A stretch of 50,613 bases of DNA from an uncultured Lachnospiraceae bacterium. Its GTDB lineage: Bacteria; Bacillota; Clostridia; Lachnospirales; Lachnospiraceae. A program made the position numbers and the translations under genes. Shown here in pieces: positions 43,845-50,613 of this stretch (positions within the stretch are counted from its first letter, which is position 1; each line of letters begins with the position of its first letter). Below the pieces are notes generated by a model, which worked only from the letters and a program-made list of their open reading frames with translations, was not told the origin of the DNA and did not search any database. The DNA is taken from NCBI GenBank assembly GCA_947574135.1, contig CANPIM010000022.1, positions 1 to 50,613 of the forward strand, written 5' to 3'.

Positions 43845-44297
43845 ATGGCAACCTACCATCTGGCCGAAAATTTGCTGCGACTGCGCACCTTTTACGGCTA
43901 CACGCAAAAGTACATCAGTCAACAGCTTCATATTTCCAGGCAATCCTATTCCAATTATGAGCGGGGCACCCGTTTTCCGGATCTGGATACCGCAGTCCGC
44001 CTGGCAGAATTTTACAGCATCTCCCTGGATTGCCTCATACTCTCCGATGATCCGGCCAAGGATCAGGTACAGGCTCTGTCCTATTCCTCCAAACAGCGTC
44101 CCGGCGCCTGGGAACCCACCGGTGCCTACGGAAAGCATACGGCCGTCACCCCTGTGGGAAGCCGCATCTTCCTGGACGGCCCGGAAACCAAGATGCACAT
44201 TACCTATAAAGAGCTCTCCTCCCTGACCCAGCACGAAATCCGGGAATATGTCCGCTTCAAAAAGCAGTGGGAGCAGAGCCTTTCTAAGGGCTCCTGA
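43845..44297 (+). CDS. XRE-family helix-turn-helix regulator
   Basis: A 150-residue regulator. Residues about 5-62 form the Cro/C1 helix-turn-helix (LRLRTFYGYTQKYISQQLHISRQSYSNYERG), with a C-terminal tail of unknown role. The start is ATG 43845, with CAGGAGG 7 nt upstream, and TATAAT at 43810-43815 provides a -10. It lies alone on the plus strand between two sigma-factor operons on the minus strand, and its 3' end is 7 nt from the converging membrane gene. Confidence 0.85.
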   Translation: MATYHLAENLLRLRTFYGYTQKYISQQLHISRQSYSNYERGTRFPDLDTAVRLAEFYSISLDCLILSDDPAKDQVQALSYSSKQRPGAWEPTGAYGKHTAVTPVGSRIFLDGPETKMHITYKELSSLTQHEIREYVRFKKQWEQSLSKGS

Positions 44298-44304
44298 CCT
44301 TCCT

Positions 44305-44619
44305 CTAAAAATACCAGGTGCAGGATCTGCCATACTGGAGGCACAGATCCGCAGCCGCCATTCCAAAGGCAAACAGCAGCAGCACTGCCAGAAGAAACAT
44401 GGCAAATCCATCATACACCTGCTTTTCCCTGTCCTTTCCAAAGCCGGCCAGCAGCACCTCTGTTCCCAAAGAGATAAAGGCTATGGGCCAGAGGCGGAAA
44501 ATCCATGCATAGCTCAGTTGAGGCGCAAACATGTGCACCAAAAACAGAATTCCGAAGAAAACCAGCATTCCCCCAAAGGTAACCGTTCCAACACGTCTGA
44601 TCCGCCCTGTCTCCTCCAT
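44305..44619 (-). CDS. Small membrane protein, last gene of a sigma-factor operon
   Basis: A 104-residue protein with three hydrophobic segments (about 12-32, 38-58 and 71-90) and no domain I can name. It starts 3 nt after the stop of the preceding membrane-protein gene, so it belongs to the sigma/anti-sigma operon that begins at 46247. Real coding is supported by this spacing and by the membrane-protein pattern. Confidence 0.65.
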   Translation of the reverse strand: MEETGRIRRVGTVTFGGMLVFFGILFLVHMFAPQLSYAWIFRLWPIAFISLGTEVLLAGFGKDREKQVYDGFAMFLLAVLLLFAFGMAAADLCLQYGRSCTWYF

Positions 44620-44622
44620 ACC

Positions 44623-45207
44623 CTATTCCTCCCCTTCCGCAGTTTTTTTCTCCGAAGCCTCCACAAAAAGCCCCTGCTCCACACGGCTTTCCTCATAGAG
44701 CTCCCGCTTCTTTCCCCGAATCATGACAACGCCCAGCCAGATAATCACGGCAGCCAGAACCATCTGAGGCAGCCGATACGTGAGATTATTTATCAAACGC
44801 CGCAGGAGCTCAGGCAAAAGATAGGCCGCCATATCCCAGATATTTTTCCAGAGCATGGAAGCTCCCCAGAAAATCAAGCCAGCGCCAATAATCTTCTGAT
44901 ATTTTTTTGCAATATCCAGGGGAAAGTCCTGGACCTCCGAAACATGAAATAAAAACGTATCCTCCAGGGCATAGAATTCCTCGTCATCCATGGCCCGCAG
45001 GTTGTGTACATGAAAAAAGCTGTAAAACCAAATCACCACATCAATCAGCAAAAGTCCTTCCATACTAAACTCTATGGCGCAATAGAAGGGCAGAAAACAC
45101 AGCACCATAAGAGAAATTCCCATTTTCATAAATCCCATATACATCTGCCCTGCCCCTGGTATAAAAGAAAAACAGAAGGTCCAAAATCCATTTTTTTTCT
45201 TTGTCAT
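44623..45207 (-). CDS. Membrane protein, TM2-like
   Basis: A 194-residue membrane protein. The N-terminal FIPGAGQMYMGFMKMG string resembles the loop of TM2-type small membrane domains. Two hydrophobic segments follow in the first 75 residues and two more in the C-terminal half. The start is ATG 45207, with GGAGG 8 nt upstream; a frame reaching 45357 overlaps the anti-sigma gene and is not supported. It lies in the sigma/anti-sigma operon, so it is probably part of the envelope response. Confidence 0.7.
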   Translation of the reverse strand: MTKKKNGFWTFCFSFIPGAGQMYMGFMKMGISLMVLCFLPFYCAIEFSMEGLLLIDVVIWFYSFFHVHNLRAMDDEEFYALEDTFLFHVSEVQDFPLDIAKKYQKIIGAGLIFWGASMLWKNIWDMAAYLLPELLRRLINNLTYRLPQMVLAAVIIWLGVVMIRGKKRELYEESRVEQGLFVEASEKKTAEGEE

Positions 45208-45229
45208 ATGACCACACCTCCACGAATTA

Positions 45230-45697
45230 TCATCTTGATTCCTGCTTTTTGCCCGATAAATCTCTGATCCACTCACTGGCTGCCCTGGAAAGCTCCTGTC
45301 CCAGCTCCTCCGCCTTCTCATCCACCTGCTGGGCAAGGGTCTTTTGCGGTCCCTCATCCCAGTCCATCTCTATGGCCGCCGGCTGACTGATATCCGGAAT
45401 GGAAGAATCCAGGGGCATCCAAAATATAAGGAACATGGCTATGGCTGCCGCCATACTGATCTTCAATCCATAGAAGAAAACCTGCAGCTTCCTTGACATA
45501 TCCTGGGTGCGTATCACCAGCTGTACATCCGCCCGTCTGGTCTTTTCCAGAATCTCCTGCTTCATACCCACCGGCGCCCGCAGCATTCCGTTCTGCTCCA
45601 CCTGGGCTATAAGCGCCGCAAGCTGGGCGTTGGACAGTTCTTCCTCTCGCCTGACCGGCAATTCTCTTTCCGTCTGCTCCCTAACCCTCTGGTTCAT
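45230..45697 (-). CDS. Probable single-pass anti-sigma factor
   Basis: A 155-residue protein. About 80 cytoplasmic residues are followed by one membrane helix (about 81-96) and a short extracellular tail. The size, topology and 17-nt overlap with the upstream sigma gene make it the likely anti-sigma factor. No zinc-binding (ZAS) motif is visible. Confidence 0.68.
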   Translation of the reverse strand: MNQRVREQTERELPVRREEELSNAQLAALIAQVEQNGMLRAPVGMKQEILEKTRRADVQLVIRTQDMSRKLQVFFYGLKISMAAAIAMFLIFWMPLDSSIPDISQPAAIEMDWDEGPQKTLAQQVDEKAEELGQELSRAASEWIRDLSGKKQESR

Positions 45698-46247
45698 TTA
45701 GGTCTCCTCCTCTCCTGAAAATACCGGCCTGGGGCTCTTTCCCCGGCCTTCCGGCAGAATATAGCTTTCGAAGCATGCCTCTCGCCCTGTAGATCTGGGT
45801 CTGGATGGTTTTGGGATTTTTGTTATGCCGGGCTGCCATTTCCCCCACTTCCAGCTCATAATAATAGTGCTCCAGGGCAATCTCGTTATAGGGCGGCTTA
45901 AGGCCCTCACAGGCCTTCCTAAGCCCCTCCCGCACCTCATCCTCCAGGCAGGCCTCCTCCGGAGAGGATCGCCCTGCCTCCTGGCCGACAAAATAGTCCT
46001 CTTCTGTGGGAACACTGCGCCGTCCGGAATGCTTTTGATAGTCCAGACATTTATTGGTGGCGATTCGGCAAATCCAGGCTTTTTCATTTCTGCCGTCAAA
46101 GAGGGCGGATTTCTCGTATGCAGTTAAAAACGTTTCCTGCGCCAGATCCTCGGCGGCAAAATAGTCCGCGGTTATCCGGTAACAGATGGAAAAAATCAGG
46201 TTCTGATACCGGTCAATCAGAGCCTCCAGCTGTTCCTCCCTGCTGAT
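45681..46247 (-). CDS. ECF sigma factor with non-canonical start codon
   Basis: About 188 residues. Region 2 (IDRYQNLIFSICYRITADYF then EDLAQETFLTAYEK) and region 4 (ELEVGEMAARHNKNPKTIQTQIY) are intact and in one frame. The frame is closed upstream by TAG at 46265-46263. Between that stop and region 2 there is no ATG, GTG or TTG. ATC at 46247 has GGGGAGG 9 nt upstream; CTG at 46229 has AGGGAGG 5 nt upstream. The first canonical start, a GTG at 45935, would remove region 2 and cannot give a working sigma factor. I place the start at ATC with low certainty. It heads a four-gene envelope-stress-like operon. Confidence 0.75.
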   Translation of the reverse strand: MSREEQLEALIDRYQNLIFSICYRITADYFAAEDLAQETFLTAYEKSALFDGRNEKAWICRIATNKCLDYQKHSGRRSVPTEEDYFVGQEAGRSSPEEACLEDEVREGLRKACEGLKPPYNEIALEHYYYELEVGEMAARHNKNPKTIQTQIYRARGMLRKLYSAGRPGKEPQAGIFRRGGDLNEPEG

Positions 46248-46518
46248 AGAAAACCACCTCCCCTACGTGTTCCTATCCCATATAACGAATCCCGGCCCTC
46301 AATATCTGCAAAATTTTTAAATTTTTTGCCCCGGCTTCCGGCCTTGGGCAAAAAGCCCTGCCAGCCCTTTTTGGTCCCCCCGTAAATTTTACCCTCCGTC
46401 CGCATAGGCACAAGCCCTGCAGACGAAGGGTATCCATAGCAAGATGCCGCCGGATTTCATCCCGGCGACACCTCCCGCAGAAACAAATTTCCATATTTTT
46501 CCATTTATAAAAAGCATC

Positions 46519-47091
46519 CTAGTCCGCAAAGACAATCCCCTGCTCCCCGCAGCGGGCAATCCGGGTCTGGGCATATACCGTCACACCCTGCTCCTCAAGC
46601 TTAGCCCGGCCGGGCTGATACACCTTCTCAATGAGCACCGCCAGGCCGGCCACCGTGGCATGGGCCTTTCTTATCAGACGCAGGGCTCCCGTAGCCGCCT
46701 CCCCGTTGGCCAGGAAATCATCCACAATGAGAATGTGATCCTCATGGCTGATATAATCCTTGGACAAGGTCAATTCATAGGAGACATCCTTGGTATAGGA
46801 AATCACCTCTGTCTGCCACAAGTTCTGGCTTAGGGTTTTGGAGGAGCGCTTTTTTAAAATCACCAGGGGCACACCCAGATACCTGGCCGCAAACACCGCC
46901 GGCGCAATGCCGGAGGATTCAATGGTAAAGATCTTTGTCACTCCCTGGCCCTGAAAATGCTCCGCAATGTCCTGCCCAATGGCCTCCATCAGCTCCACGT
47001 CAACCTGATGGTTAATAAAGCTGTCCACCTTTACAATGTCCTCACCCAAAAGCTTTCCTTCTGCCTTGATTCTCTCCTTTAATGCATCCAT
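46519..47091 (-). CDS. xpt: Xanthine phosphoribosyltransferase
   Basis: A 190-residue purine-salvage enzyme converting xanthine and PRPP to XMP. FTIESSGIAPA near residue 56 and the PRPP loop ILIVDDFLANGEAATG (about 123-138) are family-defining, and the length is normal. It lies 78 nt downstream of the sirtuin-like gene on the same strand. No purine riboswitch, often found before xpt, is visible in that gap or before the sirtuin gene. Confidence 0.95.
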   Translation of the reverse strand: MDALKERIKAEGKLLGEDIVKVDSFINHQVDVELMEAIGQDIAEHFQGQGVTKIFTIESSGIAPAVFAARYLGVPLVILKKRSSKTLSQNLWQTEVISYTKDVSYELTLSKDYISHEDHILIVDDFLANGEAATGALRLIRKAHATVAGLAVLIEKVYQPGRAKLEEQGVTVYAQTRIARCGEQGIVFAD

Positions 47092-47169
47092 CTCTAAGTC
47101 TCCTTTTCTGTCATACCCATATTACAGACCACAAAAGGGACGCCAAAGGGCCTCCCTTAAGTTCGCCTT

Positions 47170-47907
47170 TTATTCCGGCCACACAATCTTGGGAAGAGCT
47201 GTCTTTACCTCGTCATAGATCACAATATCGGCTGCTCTGTCAAGATAATGCTCCGTACTGTTGATTAAAATCAGGGTCTTTCCCTTGAAATGATCCACAT
47301 ACCCCTCGCAAAGGCCGGAATTCAGCGTGGTTCCCAGCACAAGAAGCACCTCCGCCTTCTCCGTCTCCTCCACGGCCCGTGTCATAAGCTGATTGTCCAC
47401 CATCTCTCCAAACAGCATTACCTGTGGTCTGACGGTTGTCATACAGTTCTCACACAGCGGCGTCCTCTTGGACTTCCGCACATAATCCAGAGAATATTTC
47501 TTTCCACAGCGGGGACATTTGTTTTCCTCCACAGTTCCGTGGAGATTGATCACATTCCGGCAGCCTGCCCTTCCCGGCAGATTGTATACATTGTTGGTGA
47601 TAAAGCACTGAAGCCTTCCCCTCTGCTCCAGCTCGGCCAGAGCGTAAAACGCACGGCTGGGCTCCAAAAGCTTCCCCAGCATCTCATCGCGATAATACTC
47701 AAAAAAGGTCTCTGTCCTGGTAGCATAAAAGGCTGATGAAAAAATCTCTTCCGGAGAATATCCATACTTCTTCTCTACCTCATAGGCAATCTCCGGGGCA
47801 CGCATACTGGGCATTCCGGACTCCTTCATCATGCCGGTCCCACAAAAGGCCACCGTATAGCGACTGCTCTTAAGGGCCTCACGCACTCTTCTGTATTTTC
47901 CCTCCAA
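47170..47907 (-). CDS. Divergent Sir2-family (sirtuin-like) protein
   Basis: A 245-residue Sir2-fold protein. Zinc ligands C131, C134, C152 and C155, the catalytic-type H123 (NLHG) and RPQVMLFGE are kept. The NAD loop, usually GAG-I-S-x-x-SGIPDFR, reads GTGMMKESGMPSMR. The TQNID motif reads TNNVY (104-108), so the Asp that contacts the nicotinamide side is a Tyr. It may have altered NAD chemistry or bind NAD or ADP-ribose without deacylation. It probably shares a transcript with xpt. A TTGACA at about 47976-47981 (minus strand) may be its -35, without a good -10. Confidence 0.8.
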   Translation of the reverse strand: MEGKYRRVREALKSSRYTVAFCGTGMMKESGMPSMRAPEIAYEVEKKYGYSPEEIFSSAFYATRTETFFEYYRDEMLGKLLEPSRAFYALAELEQRGRLQCFITNNVYNLPGRAGCRNVINLHGTVEENKCPRCGKKYSLDYVRKSKRTPLCENCMTTVRPQVMLFGEMVDNQLMTRAVEETEKAEVLLVLGTTLNSGLCEGYVDHFKGKTLILINSTEHYLDRAADIVIYDEVKTALPKIVWPE

Positions 47908-48007
47908 GGTCCCCTTCCTCCCTTCCCCTGAGTCTTTCTTTTATGCTATTAGTGTGCCATTTTTTGTGTATTTTGTCAATATTCGTGTGTTGTTTTTACA
48001 GATCTTT

Positions 48008-49054
48008 CTATAAAATTCTGCTCCCCGCCAGCTCCTCCATTACCTGAGATACATGCTCTATTTTTGTAGCCTGCCAGGCATTGTCCCCGCAGAACAAAAG
48101 CCCTTGGTCCGTATTCCCTTTTACCGCCTGAATCAGGGCATCCGTAATGCAATAGGGGATCTCCTTGGGCTTGCAGTGAGCCAGACACTGGTAGCAGGCT
48201 TTCACCGGATGGGAGGGCTCCCGCAAAAAGGCGTTTCGGATCGCCCGCCCCGGCATGCCCACAGGGCTGGCAGTAATGACAATATCCTCCTTTTTTGCAT
48301 CCAGGTACGCCTGCTTGTAGGCCGGGCTGGCATCACACTCCCAGGTGGTCACAAAGCGGGTGGCTACCTGCACCCCGTCCACCCCCAGGGAAAACGCCTG
48401 CTCCACATCAGCCCTGTGGTAAATGCCGCCGGCCGCCACCACAGGAAGGGAGGGCTCTCTCTCCCGGACAAAGGATACCATTTCCCGGATCTGCTTATCA
48501 TAGGCAAGCTTTTCCGGACATGCCAGCTCCTCCGGGGAAAATCCCAAATGTCCGCCGGCCCGGGGCCCTTCTATGACCACCAGATCCGGCCGCCGATTTC
48601 CCCGCCGCTCCCACAGCCGCCAGAGCACAGACAGGGCCCGAAGGCAGGACACAATGGGGGCGATTCCTATCCTGGTCCCCTCCACCAGGCGGGGCAGATC
48701 CACGGGAAGGCCGGCACCGGATACAATCAGATCCGCTCCCGCCTCCACGGCTGCCCGTACATACTCCTCATAGAACCGCATGGCCACCATAATATTTACC
48801 CCGATAAGGCCGCCTCCGCCCTTGGAGAGCTCTCTGGCCCGGCAGATCTCCGCCTTTAACGCCCGGACATTTGCCTGCAGGGGATTTTGGGCAAAGTCCG
48901 GCTCCCGGTACCCAATCTGGGCTGCGGAGATAATCCCCACACCCCCGCAGGCGGCCACAGCTCCCGCCAGCCCGGAAAGGCTCACGCCCACCCCCATTCC
49001 TCCCTGGATAATAGGGATACGCGCCGTCAGATCTCCGATTCTTAAAGGTTTCAT
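48008..49054 (-). CDS. Nitronate monooxygenase / FabK-like FMN enzyme
   Basis: A 348-residue TIM-barrel flavoprotein. IPIIQGGMGVGVS is the FMN-side N-terminal motif, and PRAGGHLGFS carries the family His. Members are nitronate monooxygenases or enoyl-ACP reductase II (FabK). The ATG at 49054 has AAAGGAG 6-7 nt upstream; a frame extending to 49318 overlaps accA and is not real. It directly follows the acetyl-CoA carboxylase gene (23-nt gap), which favours a lipid-related role, but sequence alone does not separate the two activities. Confidence 0.85.
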   Translation of the reverse strand: MKPLRIGDLTARIPIIQGGMGVGVSLSGLAGAVAACGGVGIISAAQIGYREPDFAQNPLQANVRALKAEICRARELSKGGGGLIGVNIMVAMRFYEEYVRAAVEAGADLIVSGAGLPVDLPRLVEGTRIGIAPIVSCLRALSVLWRLWERRGNRRPDLVVIEGPRAGGHLGFSPEELACPEKLAYDKQIREMVSFVREREPSLPVVAAGGIYHRADVEQAFSLGVDGVQVATRFVTTWECDASPAYKQAYLDAKKEDIVITASPVGMPGRAIRNAFLREPSHPVKACYQCLAHCKPKEIPYCITDALIQAVKGNTDQGLLFCGDNAWQATKIEHVSQVMEELAGSRIL

Positions 49055-49077
49055 ATGCCGCTCCTTTCTGTGTGGGC

Positions 49078-50571
49078 TTACAAACGGCGAAAACGCCTGT
49101 ACCGCTGCGCTGCCAGGGCAGGGCCGCTCATATTTCCATATTTTTCCAAAAACAGCTCTATCCGCCGTTCCAGCTCCCGGGAAAGCTCCGGCAAATGGAT
49201 GAGATCCGCCGGCTCTGTCTCCGGAATCACCTGCTCCACAATTTTTAACTCCAGCAAATCCTCCGCTGTCAGGCGCATTTGCTCCGCCGCCTCCTGGGCC
49301 CGTGCGCTGTCCTTCCACAGAATAGAGGCAAAGCCCTCAGGGGACAAAATGGAGTAGGTGGAATTTTCCAGCATCCAGACCTCATTCCCCACGGCCAGGG
49401 CTAAGGCGCCGCCGCTTCCGCCCTCCCCGATGACAATGGCCAGCACAGGCACCTGAAGTCCGGCCATCTCCAGAAGATTTCGGGCAATGGCCTCCCCCTG
49501 CCCTCGCTCCTCGGCTCCGACGCCGCAGCTGGCTCCCGGGGTATCCACAAAGGTAATCACCGGTCGGTGAAATTTTTCCGCCTGCTTCATCAGCCGCAGG
49601 GCCTTCCGATACCCCTCCGGATCCGGCATCCCGAAATTCCGCACCAGATTGTCGTTGACCGTCCGTCCCTTTTGCTGACCAATGACCGTCACCGGTCGGC
49701 CCTTAAGGGTCGCGATTCCTCCCACAATGGCCCCGTCGTCACGGAAGGCTCTGTCCCCGTGAAGCTCCAGAAAATCCGGAAAGATGGCATGGATATAGTC
49801 CAGGCTGGTAGGGCGGGAGGATGCCCGAGAAAGCTCCACCCGCTCCCAGGCAGAAAGAGAGACTGCCCTTTTCAGAGCCTTTTTTGCTTTCCTTGCCCCG
49901 GCCGGCTTTGCCTCTTCCTGAGGTTTTTGTCCCTCATGAAGGCAGATAAGCCGGTACAGGGTATCCTTTAACTGCTCCCGCTCCACAATGCCGTCGATGA
50001 TTCCGTGCTCCAGTAAAAATTCTGCCCTCTGAAAGCCCTCCGGCAGTTTTTGCCGGGTGGTCTGCTCAATGACCCGGGGGCCTGCAAAGCCAATGAGAGC
50101 TCCCGGCTCAGCCAAAATCACATCCCCCAGCATGGCAAAGCTGGCGGTCACCCCTCCGGTGGTAGGATCTGTCAGTACGGTCACATACAAAAGCCCTGCA
50201 TCACTGTGCCGCCTGAGAGCCGCGCTGGTCTTAGCCATCTGCATCAGGGATACAATGCCCTCCTGCATCCGGGCGCCCCCGGAGCAGGTAAAAAGAATCA
50301 GGGGCAGTCCCAAACTGGTGGCCCGCTCTGCAGCCCGGGTAATACGTTCTCCCACCACAGCCCCCATGCTCCCCATGAGAAAGCGGGTGTCGCAGACTCC
50401 CACCACCGCATCCCTGCCATGGATCTGAATCCTCCCTGTAAGCACAGCCTCCGACAATCCCGTCTTTTCCCGAAGCCCTGCAAGCTTCTCCTCATAGCCG
50501 GGAAACTGTAACGGATTGTGCTCCTCTATTTCCTTATCCCATTCCTCAAAGGTCCTTCTGTCCCCAATCAT
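49078..50571 (-). CDS. accDA: Acetyl-CoA carboxylase carboxyltransferase, fused beta-alpha (AccD-AccA), N-terminus uncertain
   Basis: From ATG 50571 this is 497 residues. Residues about 1-215 are the beta subunit ([27 protein letters not shown]) and about 250-497 the alpha subunit ([49 protein letters not shown]). It makes malonyl-CoA for fatty acid synthesis. Beta-subunit homology continues upstream of the ATG ([13 protein letters not shown]), but the last codon of the window in this frame is TGA, where AccD proteins have a zinc-finger Cys. As shown, the zinc finger would be missing. The upstream sequence is needed to decide between a truncated gene, a frameshift and a base error. Confidence 0.85.
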   Translation of the reverse strand: MIGDRRTFEEWDKEIEEHNPLQFPGYEEKLAGLREKTGLSEAVLTGRIQIHGRDAVVGVCDTRFLMGSMGAVVGERITRAAERATSLGLPLILFTCSGGARMQEGIVSLMQMAKTSAALRRHSDAGLLYVTVLTDPTTGGVTASFAMLGDVILAEPGALIGFAGPRVIEQTTRQKLPEGFQRAEFLLEHGIIDGIVEREQLKDTLYRLICLHEGQKPQEEAKPAGARKAKKALKRAVSLSAWERVELSRASSRPTSLDYIHAIFPDFLELHGDRAFRDDGAIVGGIATLKGRPVTVIGQQKGRTVNDNLVRNFGMPDPEGYRKALRLMKQAEKFHRPVITFVDTPGASCGVGAEERGQGEAIARNLLEMAGLQVPVLAIVIGEGGSGGALALAVGNEVWMLENSTYSILSPEGFASILWKDSARAQEAAEQMRLTAEDLLELKIVEQVIPETEPADLIHLPELSRELERRIELFLEKYGNMSGPALAAQRYRRFRRL

Positions 50572-50613
50572 CCGAAGCCGGTTCCTGGCCCGGACCCGGA
50601 AATAGCCCCCTCA

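Noticed and set aside
46440..46475. GC-rich hairpin downstream of xpt
   Set aside because: The stem is good but no U-rich tail follows on the minus strand, so I do not call it a terminator.
47092..48007. Purine riboswitch for xpt
   Set aside because: Neither the gap before xpt nor the region before the sirtuin-like gene shows the conserved three-way junction sequence.
48008..49318. 436-codon reading of the nitronate monooxygenase gene
   Set aside because: The extra N-terminal 88 codons overlap accA in another frame and are Gly/Pro/Ala-rich; the ATG at 49054 has the ribosome site and the family N-terminus.

Overview
The window looks like chromosomal DNA of a strictly anaerobic, GC-rich (mid-50s %) clostridial Firmicute, most likely Lachnospiraceae. 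Supporting signs are AddAB instead of RecBCD, an AccD-AccA fusion, PyrB with a clostridial PyrI, glycyl-radical chemistry, NhaC-type antiporters, strong AGGAGG ribosome sites and sigma-A promoters. No tRNA, rRNA (other than RNase P RNA), transposase, prophage gene or CRISPR array was seen.

Layout. 1-4299: addA (partial) and addB, DNA double-strand-break repair. 4360-8481: an ABC exporter made of an ATPase and an FtsX-type permease with a very long coiled coil. 8482-9662: a low-GC region with no convincing gene. It carries a perfect consensus promoter and a strong terminator on the minus strand about 700 nt apart, so it may encode an undescribed purine-rich RNA. 9663-12122: a GNAT acetyltransferase and an ECF sigma/RsiV-like anti-sigma pair. 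12129-14698: an EFR1-type flavodoxin-ferredoxin protein and a flavodoxin-SCP2-membrane fusion whose 3' end lies in a 61-bp triple repeat. 14706-17215: KDG kinase, a one-lobe sugar-binding lipoprotein and a type IV ABC permease.

17257-23424 is a compact glycyl-radical system: activating enzyme, an unassigned glycyl radical enzyme and a sedoheptulokinase-like FGGY kinase. It is divergent from a ROK repressor, with a near-perfect 23-bp palindrome between them. 23440-28787 is a second catabolic unit: a PucR-type regulator divergent from an SDR and a 937-residue Old Yellow Enzyme fused to an acetoacetate-decarboxylase-like domain. The regulator's near-consensus promoter is overlaid by two palindromes.

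28864-30215: pyrB-pyrI. 30328-32334: a chemoreceptor. 32645-34179: MarR regulator, flavodoxin-like protein and PH-domain protein. 34192-34770: an array of 13-bp direct repeats followed by rnpB with its terminator. 34868-35773: a homocysteine S-methyltransferase family protein. 35949-41467: a NhaC-amidohydrolase-NhaC operon whose promoter has the textbook MerR layout (19-bp spacer filled by a palindrome), with a MerR/GyrI-like regulator gene converging on it. 41609-46247: two further ECF sigma/anti-sigma operons and an XRE regulator; one sigma gene has no ATG, GTG or TTG start in the expected place. 46519-50613: xpt, a divergent sirtuin, a nitronate monooxygenase/FabK-like enzyme and the AccD-AccA fusion, which is cut by the window edge.

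The strongest candidates for undescribed biology are the glycyl-radical/FGGY kinase/ROK unit, the OYE-ADC fusion with its PucR switch, the MerR-controlled antiporter-amidohydrolase operon and the candidate long RNA. Functions beyond family level are inference from sequence read by eye.
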